Translations under genes and position numbers: made by a program | Notes under the pieces: model-generated | Told to the model about the DNA's origin: nothing | Databases searched by the model: none | What the model saw: only the letters and a program-made list of their open reading frames with translations | Shown: in pieces, positions 27,399 through 36,014 of the stretch | Layout: every line of letters begins with the position of its first letter | How positions within the stretch are numbered: position 1 is the stretch's first letter | DNA from: Deltaproteobacteria bacterium | Lineage (GTDB): Bacteria > Desulfobacterota > Desulfobulbia > Desulfobulbales > Desulfobulbaceae | Assembly: GCA_013151365.1 (NCBI GenBank) | Contig: JAADIK010000021.1 | Coordinates: 1 to 38,956 of the forward strand | Length of the DNA: 38,956 bases | Direction: 5' to 3'

Positions 27399-27754
27399 TT
27401 GTTGATGATGATGAACAGATCCGGGCGCTGCTCCAGGAGGTAATGGAGTGGGCGGGCTTTGACGTGGCCGTGGCGGAGAACGGCCGGGTGGCCATGCGGC
27501 TTCAGGGACAACAACCCGCCGACCTGGTGATTACCGATTTGATCATGCCTGAACAGGAAGGGCTGGAAACGATCACCAGCCTGAAAAAAATATATAAAGA
27601 CATAAAAATAATCGCCATTTCAGGCGGCGGCCGGATCGGGCCGGAGGCTTATCTGCCGGCCGCCTTGGAACTCGGGGCGGATCGGATTTTCAGCAAACCG
27701 TTTGACGTGCAGGAAATTGTCGCCGCGGTCAGGGCGTTATTGGAAATCCCGTAG
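27386..27754 (+). CDS. Single-domain response regulator
   Basis: This 122-residue CheY-like receiver has no output domain. The acidic cluster is VDDDEQ, the phosphoacceptor aspartate is in LVITDLIMPEQEG (about residue 53), the switch residue is in IAISGGG and the lysine in FSKPFD. It starts 13 bp inside the end of the hybrid kinase gene, so the two are translationally coupled. The unit kinase - attached receiver - free receiver suggests a phosphorelay whose final target lies elsewhere, or direct protein-protein output. A histidine-phosphotransfer protein would be expected but none is visible. Confidence 0.92.
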   Translation: MRVLIVDDDEQIRALLQEVMEWAGFDVAVAENGRVAMRLQGQQPADLVITDLIMPEQEGLETITSLKKIYKDIKIIAISGGGRIGPEAYLPAALELGADRIFSKPFDVQEIVAAVRALLEIP

Positions 27755-27796
27755 GCGTCTGCTGATGGCCGGCAATGAATTCCCGCGGACCCGGAC

Positions 27797-29644
27797 GTGA
27801 ACCAGGAGAGCACCGCGCAGGCCGGGCAGGGGCGGCCGCCGGCCGGAAAACGGGCGGTCCTGGGACTTGTTCTGCCTATTTTTTTCCGTTATCGCCGCCG
27901 GCTCGCCCTGGGCCTGGTTGCCCTGATCGCCGTCGATTTCCTGCAACTCATTATTCCCCACCTGCTCAAGATCGGCGTGGACGGCCTGGCCGACGGCACG
28001 GCCACCACGAATCACCTGCTGGCAATCGGTGGCCTGATTCTTCTTATCGCCTTTTTTGTGGCGATACTCCGCTTCGCCTGGCGTTACCTGATCGTCGGTT
28101 TTTCCCGGCTGCTTGAGCGCCACCTGCGCAACCGCATTTTTTCCCATATTCTCACCCTGGACCGGCACTTTTTCGAGCGGCGGACAACCGGGGATATCAT
28201 GGCCCACGCCAGCAATGACCTGCTGGCGGTACAGATGGCCTGCGGCATGGGCCTGGTGGCGGCTGTCGACGCCCTGGTCATGTCCTGCGCCGCCATCGGT
28301 TTCATGGTCCACATCCATCTCCGGCTGACCCTGCTGGCCCTGCTGCCCATGCCGCTTCTCGCCCTCTGTACCCGCCTCCTTTCCGCCCGGCTGCATCAGC
28401 GGTTCAATATCGTGCAGGAGCAGTTCTCCCTGCTCACCGAATTCGTCCGGACAACGCTGGTCTCCATCCGCCTGGTCAAGGCCTATACCATGGAGAATCT
28501 GCAGAAGCGCGACTTTGAAAAACTGGGGCGGTCCTATGTCCACAGCAATATCCGGGTGGCGACGATTCAGGGCCTGTTGTTTCCCGTTGCCGGCCTGGTC
28601 GGCAACATGGGCATGCTCCTGGTTCTCTATTTCGGCGGCCGCCTGGTGATTGCCGGCCGCATCAGTCTCGGGGACTTTGTCGCCTTTATCACCTACCTGT
28701 ACATGCTGGTATGGCCGATGATGGCCATCGGCTGGGTGACCAACCTGGGCCAGCGGGGCATGACCTCCCTGGGCCGCATTCACGAGCTTTTGAGCGCCGC
28801 CCCCCGCTTGCAGGACCGGCTCCCGGCAAAGCGGCCCGCGATGCCGGTTCCGGGCTTCCGGCTCCGTGATCTCGACTTTGTCTACCCGGCGGCAACCCAT
28901 CCGGCCCTGCGCCATGTCTCCCTTGACATCGGCCCCGGAATCCTCGGCCTCACCGGCCGGACCGGCAGCGGTAAATCAACCCTTTGCAAGCTGCTGGCCC
29001 GGCTGTATCCGGTTGCGGACGGCTGCCTTTTTTTCGCCGGCAGCGACGTGAACAGTCTCTCCCTTGACGCCGTCCGCAGCCGGATCGGTTATGTGGGTCA
29101 GGAAACGGTACTTTTTTCCGATACCGTGGCCGCCAACATTGCCATGGGACGTCCCGGCGCCTGCCGGGCGGAAATAGAAGAGGCCGCCCGGCAGGCGGCT
29201 ATTCATCACGAGATCCTGCAGCTCCCCAAGGGGTACGAGACCATGATCGGCGAGCGGGGCGTCAAACTCTCGGGCGGGCAGCGACAGCGCCTGGCCCTTG
29301 CCCGGGCCCTGCTGTGCCGGCGGCCGGTTCTCATTATCGATGACGCCCTGTCCGCCCTCGACGTGGAGACGGAATATGCCGTCATCGTCGCTCTCCGGCA
29401 GGGATTGCGGGGCAAAACGGTCCTCATCGTTTCCCAGAGGATCAAGCTGCTGTCGGAAACGGACGAGATCGTGATCATGGAGCAGGGAACCGTTGTCGAC
29501 CGGGGCGGGCATGAAGAGCTTTTCCGGAGAAACGCCTTGTACCGGTTTATGTATGAAAAGCAGCTGCATGAACCGGGCGTGGGGACAAATAACGTAACTA
29601 CGGGGCAATCCGCTTCGTCTTTAAAGCAGGGGATTAATGTATAA
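27797..29644 (+). CDS. ABC half-exporter, subunit with degenerate ATP site
   Basis: This 615-residue subunit has six N-terminal membrane helices (about 25-310) fused to an ATPase. Walker A (GRTGSGKST, K about 392) and the signature LSGGQRQR are normal. Walker B reads VLIIDD, with Asp516 where catalysis needs Glu, and the H-loop reads VSQR, with Gln547 for His. This is the pattern of the inactive-site subunit of heterodimeric exporters such as TM287/288, BmrCD and LmrCD (established knowledge). The partner overlaps by 8 bp. The start is GTG with a weak ribosome site. Substrate is unknown; relatives export drugs, lipids or peptides. It follows the response regulator by 42 bp and is likely in the same operon. 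Confidence 0.9.
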   Translation: MNQESTAQAGQGRPPAGKRAVLGLVLPIFFRYRRRLALGLVALIAVDFLQLIIPHLLKIGVDGLADGTATTNHLLAIGGLILLIAFFVAILRFAWRYLIVGFSRLLERHLRNRIFSHILTLDRHFFERRTTGDIMAHASNDLLAVQMACGMGLVAAVDALVMSCAAIGFMVHIHLRLTLLALLPMPLLALCTRLLSARLHQRFNIVQEQFSLLTEFVRTTLVSIRLVKAYTMENLQKRDFEKLGRSYVHSNIRVATIQGLLFPVAGLVGNMGMLLVLYFGGRLVIAGRISLGDFVAFITYLYMLVWPMMAIGWVTNLGQRGMTSLGRIHELLSAAPRLQDRLPAKRPAMPVPGFRLRDLDFVYPAATHPALRHVSLDIGPGILGLTGRTGSGKSTLCKLLARLYPVADGCLFFAGSDVNSLSLDAVRSRIGYVGQETVLFSDTVAANIAMGRPGACRAEIEEAARQAAIHHEILQLPKGYETMIGERGVKLSGGQRQRLALARALLCRRPVLIIDDALSALDVETEYAVIVALRQGLRGKTVLIVSQRIKLLSETDEIVIMEQGTVVDRGGHEELFRRNALYRFMYEKQLHEPGVGTNNVTTGQSASSLKQGINV

Positions 29645-31439
29645 TTTCGGTTACAGTGAAGAGGGCCGGGAGGGATCGCTCCGGGACCTGCATATCTGGC
29701 TGAGAATCCTTCGTTACGGTGCCGGGCATCGGCTGGGCCTGGTCCTGGCCGTTCTCCTGTCCCTGGTGGTGACCGGGGCGACCCTGGGGCTGCCCCGCCT
29801 GATGCAGATGGGCATTGACGGATTTATTATGAATACCCACCTGCCAGCGGTGCAGCGCATTGCAGGGCTTGGCCGGATCGCCGTTGTTTACGGCATCCTG
29901 GTCGGGCTTGTTTTCCTGGCCGGTTTTTTTCAGGTGGTGGTCCTGGAGACGATCGGTCAATGGATCATGCATGCCATGCGCCGTGACCTTTACGCCCACA
30001 TGCTGGATCTCGACCTGGCCTTTTTCAACAACCAGGCCGTCGGCCGCCTGGTCACCAGGTTGACCAACGACATCCAGAACATGCATGAAATGTTCACCTC
30101 GGTCATGGTCACGCTTTTCAACGATTTTCTCAGGCTGGCGGGCATCCTGGTGATTCTTTTCCTCATGAACGTCCGGCTGGCCCTGGTCATGTCCGTTTTT
30201 GTGCCGCTGGCCGCCTTGATTACCGTGGTCTTCTCGCGGCTCGCCCGGGAACGGTTTCGCGACATCCGCCGGCAGCTGGCCCGGCTGAACAGCTTCCTCC
30301 AGGAGGCGATCTCCGGCATCAGCGTGCTCCAGCTCTTTGGCCGGCAGCAGGACAGTTTCCGCAAGTTCGACGTGTTGACCAGGGAGTACCAGGACCTGGC
30401 ACTACGACAGATCAAGCTGTTCGGCACCTTTATGCCGATGAGCGAATTCATGAGTTCTGCCGCCATTGCCCTGATTCTCTGGTACGGCGGCGGCGAGATT
30501 ATAAGGCGGGAGATGAGTCTCGGCGAACTGGTCGCCTTTTTTTCCTACATGCGGCTTTTTTTTCAACCCCTGCGGGAACTGTACCAGAAGTATTCCATTG
30601 TCCAGTCGGCCATGGCTTCGGCTGAACGAATTTTCAACCTGCTCGACACTGAAAAAAGGATCGAGGCCCCTCCGGTGCCGGTGGAGCCGGAGAGGATTAA
30701 AGGCGACCTGGTTTTCGACGATGTCTGTTTCGCCTACGAACCGGACCAGCCGATTCTGCGTCATATCAGCCTGACCGTCGCTGCCGGCGAAACCGTGGCC
30801 GTTGTCGGTTCGACCGGCTCTGGAAAGAGCACCCTGATCAACCTCCTGGTCCGTTTTTATGACCCGCAGCAGGGGAGAATCCTGGTCGACGGCCGGGACC
30901 TGCGGGAATACCGGCCGCATGACCTGAGAAGGATCGTCGGCGTCATCATGCAGGATGTCTTTGTCCTGCCCGAGACGCTGCTTGCCAACATTGTCATGGA
31001 TACGGGCCATGATCGTTCCCGGGTCGAGGAGATCATAAGAGAAACAGGCATGGAGCCGTTCGTGGCCGGCCTGCCCGACGGCCTTGACACGCTGATAGGC
31101 GAGGGGTACCTGGATTTTTCCGCCGGGGAAAAGCAGTTGCTCTGCTTTGCCCGGGTCCTGTGCCGTGACCCGGCAATCCTGATCCTTGACGAGGCCACCT
31201 CCGCCGTTGATTCCGAAACGGAAAACATTCTGGAACAGGCGGTTGTCGCCGGTTTCGAGGGCCGGACCTCGCTGATTATCGCCCACCGTCTGTCAACGGT
31301 GCGCCGGGCCGACCGGGTGGTGGTCATGGACCACGGCCGGATTGTCGAGCAGGGGAGTCATGATGAACTGATGGCCGCCGGGGGCGCTTACTCCCGGCTG
31401 GTAACCCTGGATTTGCGGACCAACGGCGCCGGCCGGTAA
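29637..31439 (+). CDS. ABC half-exporter, subunit with intact catalytic residues
   Basis: This 600-residue partner of the preceding subunit has six membrane helices (about 25-320) and an ATPase. Walker A (GSTGSGKST), Walker B (ILILDEATSAVD, with the catalytic Glu) and H-loop (IAHRLST) are canonical. Its signature is altered to FSAGEKQ (residues 494-500) instead of LSGGQRQ. In a dimer that signature faces the Asp-type Walker B of the other subunit, so both defects fall on one composite site. The other site is fully canonical. The ATG lies within the end of the upstream gene, behind AGGGG. It is the last gene of the plus-strand series; repeat DNA follows, with a hairpin at 31436-31463 but no T-tract. 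Confidence 0.93.
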   Translation: MYNFGYSEEGREGSLRDLHIWLRILRYGAGHRLGLVLAVLLSLVVTGATLGLPRLMQMGIDGFIMNTHLPAVQRIAGLGRIAVVYGILVGLVFLAGFFQVVVLETIGQWIMHAMRRDLYAHMLDLDLAFFNNQAVGRLVTRLTNDIQNMHEMFTSVMVTLFNDFLRLAGILVILFLMNVRLALVMSVFVPLAALITVVFSRLARERFRDIRRQLARLNSFLQEAISGISVLQLFGRQQDSFRKFDVLTREYQDLALRQIKLFGTFMPMSEFMSSAAIALILWYGGGEIIRREMSLGELVAFFSYMRLFFQPLRELYQKYSIVQSAMASAERIFNLLDTEKRIEAPPVPVEPERIKGDLVFDDVCFAYEPDQPILRHISLTVAAGETVAVVGSTGSGKSTLINLLVRFYDPQQGRILVDGRDLREYRPHDLRRIVGVIMQDVFVLPETLLANIVMDTGHDRSRVEEIIRETGMEPFVAGLPDGLDTLIGEGYLDFSAGEKQLLCFARVLCRDPAILILDEATSAVDSETENILEQAVVAGFEGRTSLIIAHRLSTVRRADRVVVMDHGRIVEQGSHDELMAAGGAYSRLVTLDLRTNGAGR

Positions 31440-31450
31440 GCTGCGGCGCC

Positions 31451-31515
31451 GGTGGCGGCTTACAGGTTTATGGTATGTGAAACCGCCTGCTTGTAACCAC
31501 CGTGAGGTGTTACGA
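31451..31515 (+). repeat. Direct repeat R2, copy a
   Basis: This segment (GGTGGCGGCTTACAGGTTTATG, then TATGTGAAACCGCCT and GTGAGGTGTTAC) recurs in the same orientation at about 33430-33492, with roughly 80% identity by eye. The two copies bracket the SYLF and LolA-like genes. Confidence 0.65.
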
Positions 31516-31535
31516 GATAACTGCCGGCGGACCTG

Positions 31536-32255
31536 TCAGCTGCCGAGGGGTTGTACGTTTCGGCTTCTGATCCTGATAACCGGAAGGGGAAGGAGCGCGC
31601 GCAGGGAGTCGGCCTGCGGGTTTGTCACGCTCTGTTTGATCAGGATAGCGTAAGGCGTCACGTCCCGGCCGTAGTAGGAGGAATTCCATTTGTAACGGGG
31701 GGCGACAACGGCTCCTTCCACGGAAATGCCGCCGTAGGCGCCCTGGGAACGACCAAAGGCCAGGATATCGGCGATCTGCACCTTGGCCGAGCCGCCCACC
31801 GGCCCGGCGGCCACGGCAATGTCGCCGCCCAGCTTGAATTCCGTGGAAAGCATGGCGTTCAGCCCCTTGTCGGTCATGATCATGAAGATCAGTTCCGAGG
31901 CGTCGGCGCCGATCTGGAATCCAAGAGAAACCGAGCCAATGGTGTAGAAGGCGGGATAGCTCCATTTGCCGGTTTTTTCATTCCGGGCCAGCAGGACGCC
32001 GCTGCCGCCGGAGCCGCCGAGGATAAAACCGCCCCGCAGCATCTGCGGGACGATGAAGATCCCCTTGGCCTTGCCGACATTTTCCCGGAACCATGCCATG
32101 TTCGGGTCGGCCATGAAATTCTTGAACACGAATTCGCTTTTGATAACCAGTTCGTCGGGCCGGGAAAAACCGGCCGCCGAAGAGGACGGCGCTGTCGTCA
32201 GCATGGCGGCCGAGACGGCCAGGATAACGAAAACAAGGCGATTTATGATTTTCAT
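31536..32255 (-). CDS. SYLF-domain (Ysc84-like) exported lipid-binding protein
   Basis: About 239 residues. A signal peptide occupies residues 1-27 (hydrophobic core VFVILAVSAAML, cut after SSSAA). The rest is a SYLF domain: KAKGIFIVPQMLRGGFILGGSGGSGVLLAR, then GFQIGADASELIFMIMTDKGLNAML, GGDIAVAAGPVG and a late YGGISVEG. SYLF proteins bind phosphoinositides in eukaryotes. The bacterial secreted versions are poorly studied and thought to act at the envelope. The ATG at 32255 is chosen because it starts the signal peptide; a GTG four codons upstream is in frame. The gene is divergent from the LolA-like gene, with ~300 bp between starts, and may be envelope-related. The name BPSL1445-like lipoprotein is also used for this family. 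Confidence 0.85.
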   Translation of the reverse strand: MKIINRLVFVILAVSAAMLTTAPSSSAAGFSRPDELVIKSEFVFKNFMADPNMAWFRENVGKAKGIFIVPQMLRGGFILGGSGGSGVLLARNEKTGKWSYPAFYTIGSVSLGFQIGADASELIFMIMTDKGLNAMLSTEFKLGGDIAVAAGPVGGSAKVQIADILAFGRSQGAYGGISVEGAVVAPRYKWNSSYYGRDVTPYAILIKQSVTNPQADSLRALLPLPVIRIRSRNVQPLGS

Positions 32256-32331
32256 GAGGTTTCTCACTTTTTTATTGCTTTTGAAATCCGGTTTTTTCCC
32301 TTTGGCAAAATAATTATTTGTCCGGAAAAGT

Positions 32332-32360
32332 TTGTATATTCAATTGGTTCAAGATATAAT
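32332..32360 (+). promoter_or_regulatory. Predicted promoter upstream of the LolA-like operon
   Basis: TTGTAT (32332-32337) and a perfect TATAAT (32355-32360) lie 17 bp apart on the plus strand. It would produce a ~190-nt leader before the LolA-like ATG. The rest of the 304-bp gap (32256-32559) is AT-rich and holds no other gene; a promoter for the SYLF gene could not be fixed. Confidence 0.45.
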
Positions 32361-32440
32361 AAAAACAGTAATATATTGAACATTATGTTTTTCTCCGCCC
32401 CTGTCAAGGGTAAAGGATAATCACGGCTGATATTTTTTAT

Positions 32441-32469
32441 TTTGTAACTATTTCTGTTTTGTAACTATT
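32441..32469 (+). repeat. Perfect 12-bp direct repeat in the leader of the LolA-like operon
   Basis: TTTGTAACTATT occurs at 32441-32452 and 32458-32469, 17 bp apart start to start, downstream of the predicted promoter and 90 bp before the ATG. It could bind a regulator or be a chance duplication. Confidence 0.45.
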
Positions 32470-32559
32470 CATGCGGGAGTCGATAACTTTGATTTCCTAC
32501 CGGACCGTAACCGTCCACCTTGTTTCGTGGGCCGGAGAAGATGAGGGAGTGAGCGGCTG

Positions 32560-33327
32560 ATGAAGAGATCGGCATTACTGTTTCTCTTCCTGGTCCTGAC
32601 CGGGCTCGTTGCCGGGCCGCTTTTCGCGCAAACGGCCGATAGTGACCGGGCGCGGGCGATCTTGCGGAAAATCGATGACCTGTGGCGTTCCACCTCGTCC
32701 GTGGCCAGGTTGAAAATGGTTGTCAAAACAGAGCATTATACCAGGACCCTGGTCCTGGACAGCTGGACCAAGGGCAAGGAGAAGTCGCTGGTCCGCATTG
32801 TTTCGCCGCTGAAGGAGGCCGGAACCGTCAGTCTCAAAAACGGCAATACCATGTACACCTACCTGCCCAAGACCGACCGGGTTATCCGCCTGACCTCCGG
32901 GATGATGATGGGTTCCTGGATGGGGAGTCATTTTACCAATGACGACCTGGTCAAGGAATCGCGTCTTGCCGATGATTATTATCCCGAAATCACCTATGAA
33001 GGCGTACTCGACGGCCGGAAGATCATCCGGCTTGCCCTGCTGCCGAAACCGGACGCCCCGGTCGTCTGGGGCCGGATCGTCACCACCGTCCGGGCCGGGG
33101 ATTACCTGCCCCTTGTTTCTCTCTATTATAACGAGGATATGGTCCTGGCCCGGACCCTTACTTTTTCGGATATTCGTGAGATGGGGGGGCGGAAACTGCC
33201 GGTTGTTCTCCGGATGGTCCCGGCCGACAAACCGGGGGAGTATACGGAATTGACCTATGAAGCGATCCGTTTCGGGGTCCCTCTCCGGGACTCGCGGTTT
33301 TCGTTGCTTCAACTCCGCCGGAGGTAA
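32560..33327 (+). CDS. LolA-like outer-membrane lipoprotein-sorting protein
   Basis: This 255-residue exported protein has a signal peptide (about 1-24, cut after LFA) followed by a LolA/LppX-like half-barrel. WTKGKEKSLVRIVSPLKEAGTVSLKNG and TYLPKTDRVIRLTSGMMMGSWMGSHFTNDDLV are hallmarks of the outer-membrane lipoprotein-sorting family. Such proteins shield acyl chains of a lipoprotein or lipid while it crosses the periplasm. This is not the classical LolA (about 200 aa): it is the longer family found beside FtsX-type ABC genes. The permeases, ATPase and barrel that follow on the same strand are its likely partners. Start: ATG, with GGGAG rather far upstream. The gene ends just before the R2 palindromic element. 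Confidence 0.85.
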   Translation: MKRSALLFLFLVLTGLVAGPLFAQTADSDRARAILRKIDDLWRSTSSVARLKMVVKTEHYTRTLVLDSWTKGKEKSLVRIVSPLKEAGTVSLKNGNTMYTYLPKTDRVIRLTSGMMMGSWMGSHFTNDDLVKESRLADDYYPEITYEGVLDGRKIIRLALLPKPDAPVVWGRIVTTVRAGDYLPLVSLYYNEDMVLARTLTFSDIREMGGRKLPVVLRMVPADKPGEYTELTYEAIRFGVPLRDSRFSLLQLRRR

Positions 33328-33333
33328 GGGGAA

Positions 33334-33443
33334 TGTAAGTCGCCACAGGCACCCCATCTTCACGCAGTTGCTCCCGCCCGCATAGAGGGACTATAGCGAA
33401 CGGAAGCAACTACGCAAATCTGGGGCACCTGTGGCGACTTACA
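33334..33443. repeat. Short element with 23-bp inverted arms (R2 palindromic element)
   Basis: Arms at 33334-33356 and 33421-33443 (TGTAAGTCGCCACAGG...ACCCCA and its complement) match at 21 of 23 positions and enclose 64 bp without an ORF. The right arm continues into the R2 repeat shared with 31451-31515. It may be a second mini-transposon or a large hairpin in the operon's mRNA between the LolA-like gene and the first permease. Confidence 0.7.
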
Positions 33444-33492
33444 GGTTTATGATATGTGAAACCGCCTTATATCCTTGTGAGGTGTTACCGGG
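33430..33492 (+). repeat. Direct repeat R2, copy b
   Basis: The same segment as at 31451-31515: GTGGCGACTTACAGGTTTATG, TATGTGAAACCGCCT and GTGAGGTGTTAC. It overlaps the right arm of the palindromic element. Confidence 0.65.
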
Positions 33493-33501
33493 AAATTAGT
33501 A

Positions 33502-33528
33502 TCACCTCGAGCCGTCACGGATTCACGG
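33502..33528 (-). repeat. Isolated MITE end (copy M5)
   Basis: TCACCTCGAGCCGTCACGGATTCA is the left end of the MITE family in reverse orientation, differing from the 11.6-kb copy at one position before the final bases. It stops ten bases before the permease ATG, next to the GGAG ribosome site. No second end is seen. Confidence 0.6.
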
Positions 33529-33537
33529 AGTGAGAAA

Positions 33538-34761
33538 ATGCAGCTTTTGCACCTGGCCTTGAAAAATGTCCTGCGCTCCCGGCATCGAACCTGGGTGACG
33601 ATCGCGGCCATGGCCTTTGCCGGCTGCATCATGATATTTTATGCCAGCCTGCTGCAGGGCTGGTTGCGCTCCATGGAGAGGAATGCCGTGGATATGGAGA
33701 CGGGTGAGTTGCAGATCCATGCCCCCGGTTTTCGTCAGGATCCCGACCTCTATAATGTGATTGTCGACGCGAAGGGCGTGATCAAACGGGCTTCGGCGGC
33801 TGGTTTTATCTGCGCCGGACGGCTGCTGGGCAGCGGTCTGGCTGCCGCGGATGAGAATTCCACCGGCGTGAGTATCATGGGCATAGATCCGGGCGCCGAT
33901 GACCTGGTCACCAGGCTGCACGCCCATGTTCAGGCAGGGCGCTGGCTGTCCCGAAAAGAGAACAACGGCGTGGTCATCGGCAGCAAACTTGCCACTATTC
34001 TTGCCGTGCGGCCGGGGAGTGAACTGGTGCTGGTCAGCCAGGCCGCCGACGGTTCAATGGCCAACGACCTGTACACCGTGCGGGGAGTCCTGCAATCGGT
34101 GAGCCGGGAAGTTGACCGGGGCGGCCTCTTTATGACGGCGGCGGCCTTCCGGGCTTTTTTTGTTTTGCCCGCCGGCGTCCATGAAATCGTTTTGCGGCGT
34201 GCGCTTCGCTCGGAATCCCTGACGGCGGCGACAGGGCGCTTGCGAGCCTTGTTTCCGAACCTTGAGGTGAAAAACTGGCGGCAACTGCAACCCACCCTGG
34301 CCCGGTTGCTCGATCTCTCCAATGTCTCTCTCGTTATCCTGCTGCTCATCACCTATGCCGCGGTCGGGATGCTGACTCTGAACGCCATGCTCATGGGAGT
34401 GTTTGAACGGATTCCCGAGTTCGGGGTCATGAAGGCCCTGGGATTTTCCGGCAGCCGCCTTTTCGGCCTGATCGTCCTGGAAACCGTGATCCAGGTCGCA
34501 ATCGGCGCCGCGCTCGCCCTGGTAACCGGGGTCCCGCTTGCCCTTTATTTCTCGGTTCATCCCCTGGACTTTTCCTTTTTGCTCCGCGGTTCATCAACTA
34601 TTGCCGGTATCGCCTTTGAACCCCGATGGTACTGCGAGGTAACCGGCCACAGTGTCCTTCTGCCGGTCCTTTTTCTGTTCGGCGCGGCCTTGACGGCCAT
34701 CCTCTATCCGGCCGTCAAGGCCGCCATGATCAGGCCGGTCGCGGCCATTCATCACCGGTAG
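33538..34761 (+). CDS. FtsX/LolC-type ABC permease 1 of the envelope cluster
   Basis: This 407-residue permease has the MacB/LolC layout. There is an N-terminal helix (about 20-42), a periplasmic domain (about 45-260) with GIDPGADDLVTRL, and a C-terminal FtsX block of three helices (about 265-400). The coupling segment is MGVFERIPEFGVMKALGFSG. In this family the permease does not form a channel; it transmits ATP-driven motion to the periplasm (LolCDE, MacB) to extract lipoproteins or move a substrate. The ATG follows GGAG by seven bases. The next permease begins eight bases after the stop. LolA-like protein upstream and ATPase downstream complete the complex. Confidence 0.9.
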   Translation: MQLLHLALKNVLRSRHRTWVTIAAMAFAGCIMIFYASLLQGWLRSMERNAVDMETGELQIHAPGFRQDPDLYNVIVDAKGVIKRASAAGFICAGRLLGSGLAAADENSTGVSIMGIDPGADDLVTRLHAHVQAGRWLSRKENNGVVIGSKLATILAVRPGSELVLVSQAADGSMANDLYTVRGVLQSVSREVDRGGLFMTAAAFRAFFVLPAGVHEIVLRRALRSESLTAATGRLRALFPNLEVKNWRQLQPTLARLLDLSNVSLVILLLITYAAVGMLTLNAMLMGVFERIPEFGVMKALGFSGSRLFGLIVLETVIQVAIGAALALVTGVPLALYFSVHPLDFSFLLRGSSTIAGIAFEPRWYCEVTGHSVLLPVLFLFGAALTAILYPAVKAAMIRPVAAIHHR

Positions 34762-34769
34762 GCCGAAAG

Positions 34770-36014
34770 ATGATGAAACTGAATAAAATGGCATGGCGAA
34801 CATTGGCCCGCAATAAACGCCGCTCACTGATCACGTCGTTTTCCGTGGCCTTCGGGATCCTTTTGGCCGTTACCTTTACCGGTTCCGGGGATTATTCTTA
34901 TACCAGCATGATTGATACCAGCGCCGTCATGGGGTTCGGCCATGTTTCGGTCGAAGCGGCCGGCTATAACGACCGGCCCGGCCTTGCCCGCAGGCTGACG
35001 GAGGCCGGAGTCGTACGTAAGACCGCCCTCGGCCTGCCCCGGGTTGCCGGCGCCTATGCCCGAATCATGGGACAGGCGATGTTCGCCGCCGGTGCCAAGA
35101 GTGTGGGCGGTGTTTTCATGGCTATCGATCCTCAACTCGAGAAACCGTTGCATAATTTTTTCCTGCGCTCCATTGTCAAGGGCCGGCTCTTTGACGATAC
35201 CAATGGACGGGGGGCCGTAGTCGGCGCCGGGATGGCGGTCAAGCTCAATCTCCGTCTCGGCAAAAAGGTCATTGTTACGGTGACGGATAAAAACGGCCAG
35301 TTGACCAGCGAATTGACCAGGGTCTGCGGCATCTTCAAAACCGGGGACGATTCGGTTGACTCCGGCATGGTCCTGCTGCCCCTGGGCCGGATGCGTCGGG
35401 TCCTGAACTATGGGCCGGATGACGCCACCCTGGTCGCCGTGTATGTGAATGACCTGCGGCAGGTCAAAGGGGTGCGGACTCTGCTTGCCGCAAAGCTTGA
35501 CCATAAGGCGGACCTCGAGATCCTGCCGTGGCAGGAAACCCAGCCGGATCTTGCCGGGCTGATCGCCGTGGATCGCCTTTTCAATTATCTTCTGCAGTTT
35601 CTCGTCGGCCTGGTGATTGCCGCCGGCATCCTGAACACCATGCTCATGAGCGTCCTGGAACGGACCCGGGAATTCGGTATTATGATGGCGGTGGGTATGA
35701 CCCCGAGACAGGTGGTGGGCCTGGTCCTGATCGAATCCTTCTGGCTGGGGGTCCTGGGGCTGCTGCTCGGCGTTATCCTGACCGCTCCCTGGTTTGTCTA
35801 CATGAGCCGGGTGGGAATCGATCTGAGCCGGCACATCGGCCAGGATTACAGCGCCGGCGGGGTTCTGGTCGATCCGGTCATGAAACTGCGGCTCTACAAG
35901 GAGAGCGCTCTGGTCATCCTGTTTGCCGCGTTCGGATTGACCATGGCCGCCGGAGTGTACCCGGCCATACGGGCCGGCAGGACCATGCCGGTTGAAAGTC
36001 TCCTGAATTCGTGA
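34770..36014 (+). CDS. FtsX/LolC-type ABC permease 2 of the envelope cluster
   Basis: This 414-residue permease has the same fold as its upstream neighbour: a helix at about 20-40, a periplasmic domain (about 45-270) and an FtsX block (about 275-410) with VLERTREFGIMMAVGMTPRQ as the coupling segment. The two would form a heterodimer like LolC-LolE. The ATG at 34770 is chosen because it gives the typical start MMKLNKMAWRTLARNKRRS; an open frame extends back to 34626 inside the previous gene. The last three residues and the TGA stop come from the left end of the MITE at 36002, so the native C-terminus may have been altered by its insertion. Confidence 0.9.
   Translation: MMKLNKMAWRTLARNKRRSLITSFSVAFGILLAVTFTGSGDYSYTSMIDTSAVMGFGHVSVEAAGYNDRPGLARRLTEAGVVRKTALGLPRVAGAYARIMGQAMFAAGAKSVGGVFMAIDPQLEKPLHNFFLRSIVKGRLFDDTNGRGAVVGAGMAVKLNLRLGKKVIVTVTDKNGQLTSELTRVCGIFKTGDDSVDSGMVLLPLGRMRRVLNYGPDDATLVAVYVNDLRQVKGVRTLLAAKLDHKADLEILPWQETQPDLAGLIAVDRLFNYLLQFLVGLVIAAGILNTMLMSVLERTREFGIMMAVGMTPRQVVGLVLIESFWLGVLGLLLGVILTAPWFVYMSRVGIDLSRHIGQDYSAGGVLVDPVMKLRLYKESALVILFAAFGLTMAAGVYPAIRAGRTMPVESLLNS

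Noticed and set aside
31436-31463. Hairpin after the second ABC gene as a terminator
   Set aside because: The 9-bp stem with one G-T pair is real, but no T-tract follows, and the sequence is part of the R2 repeat family.
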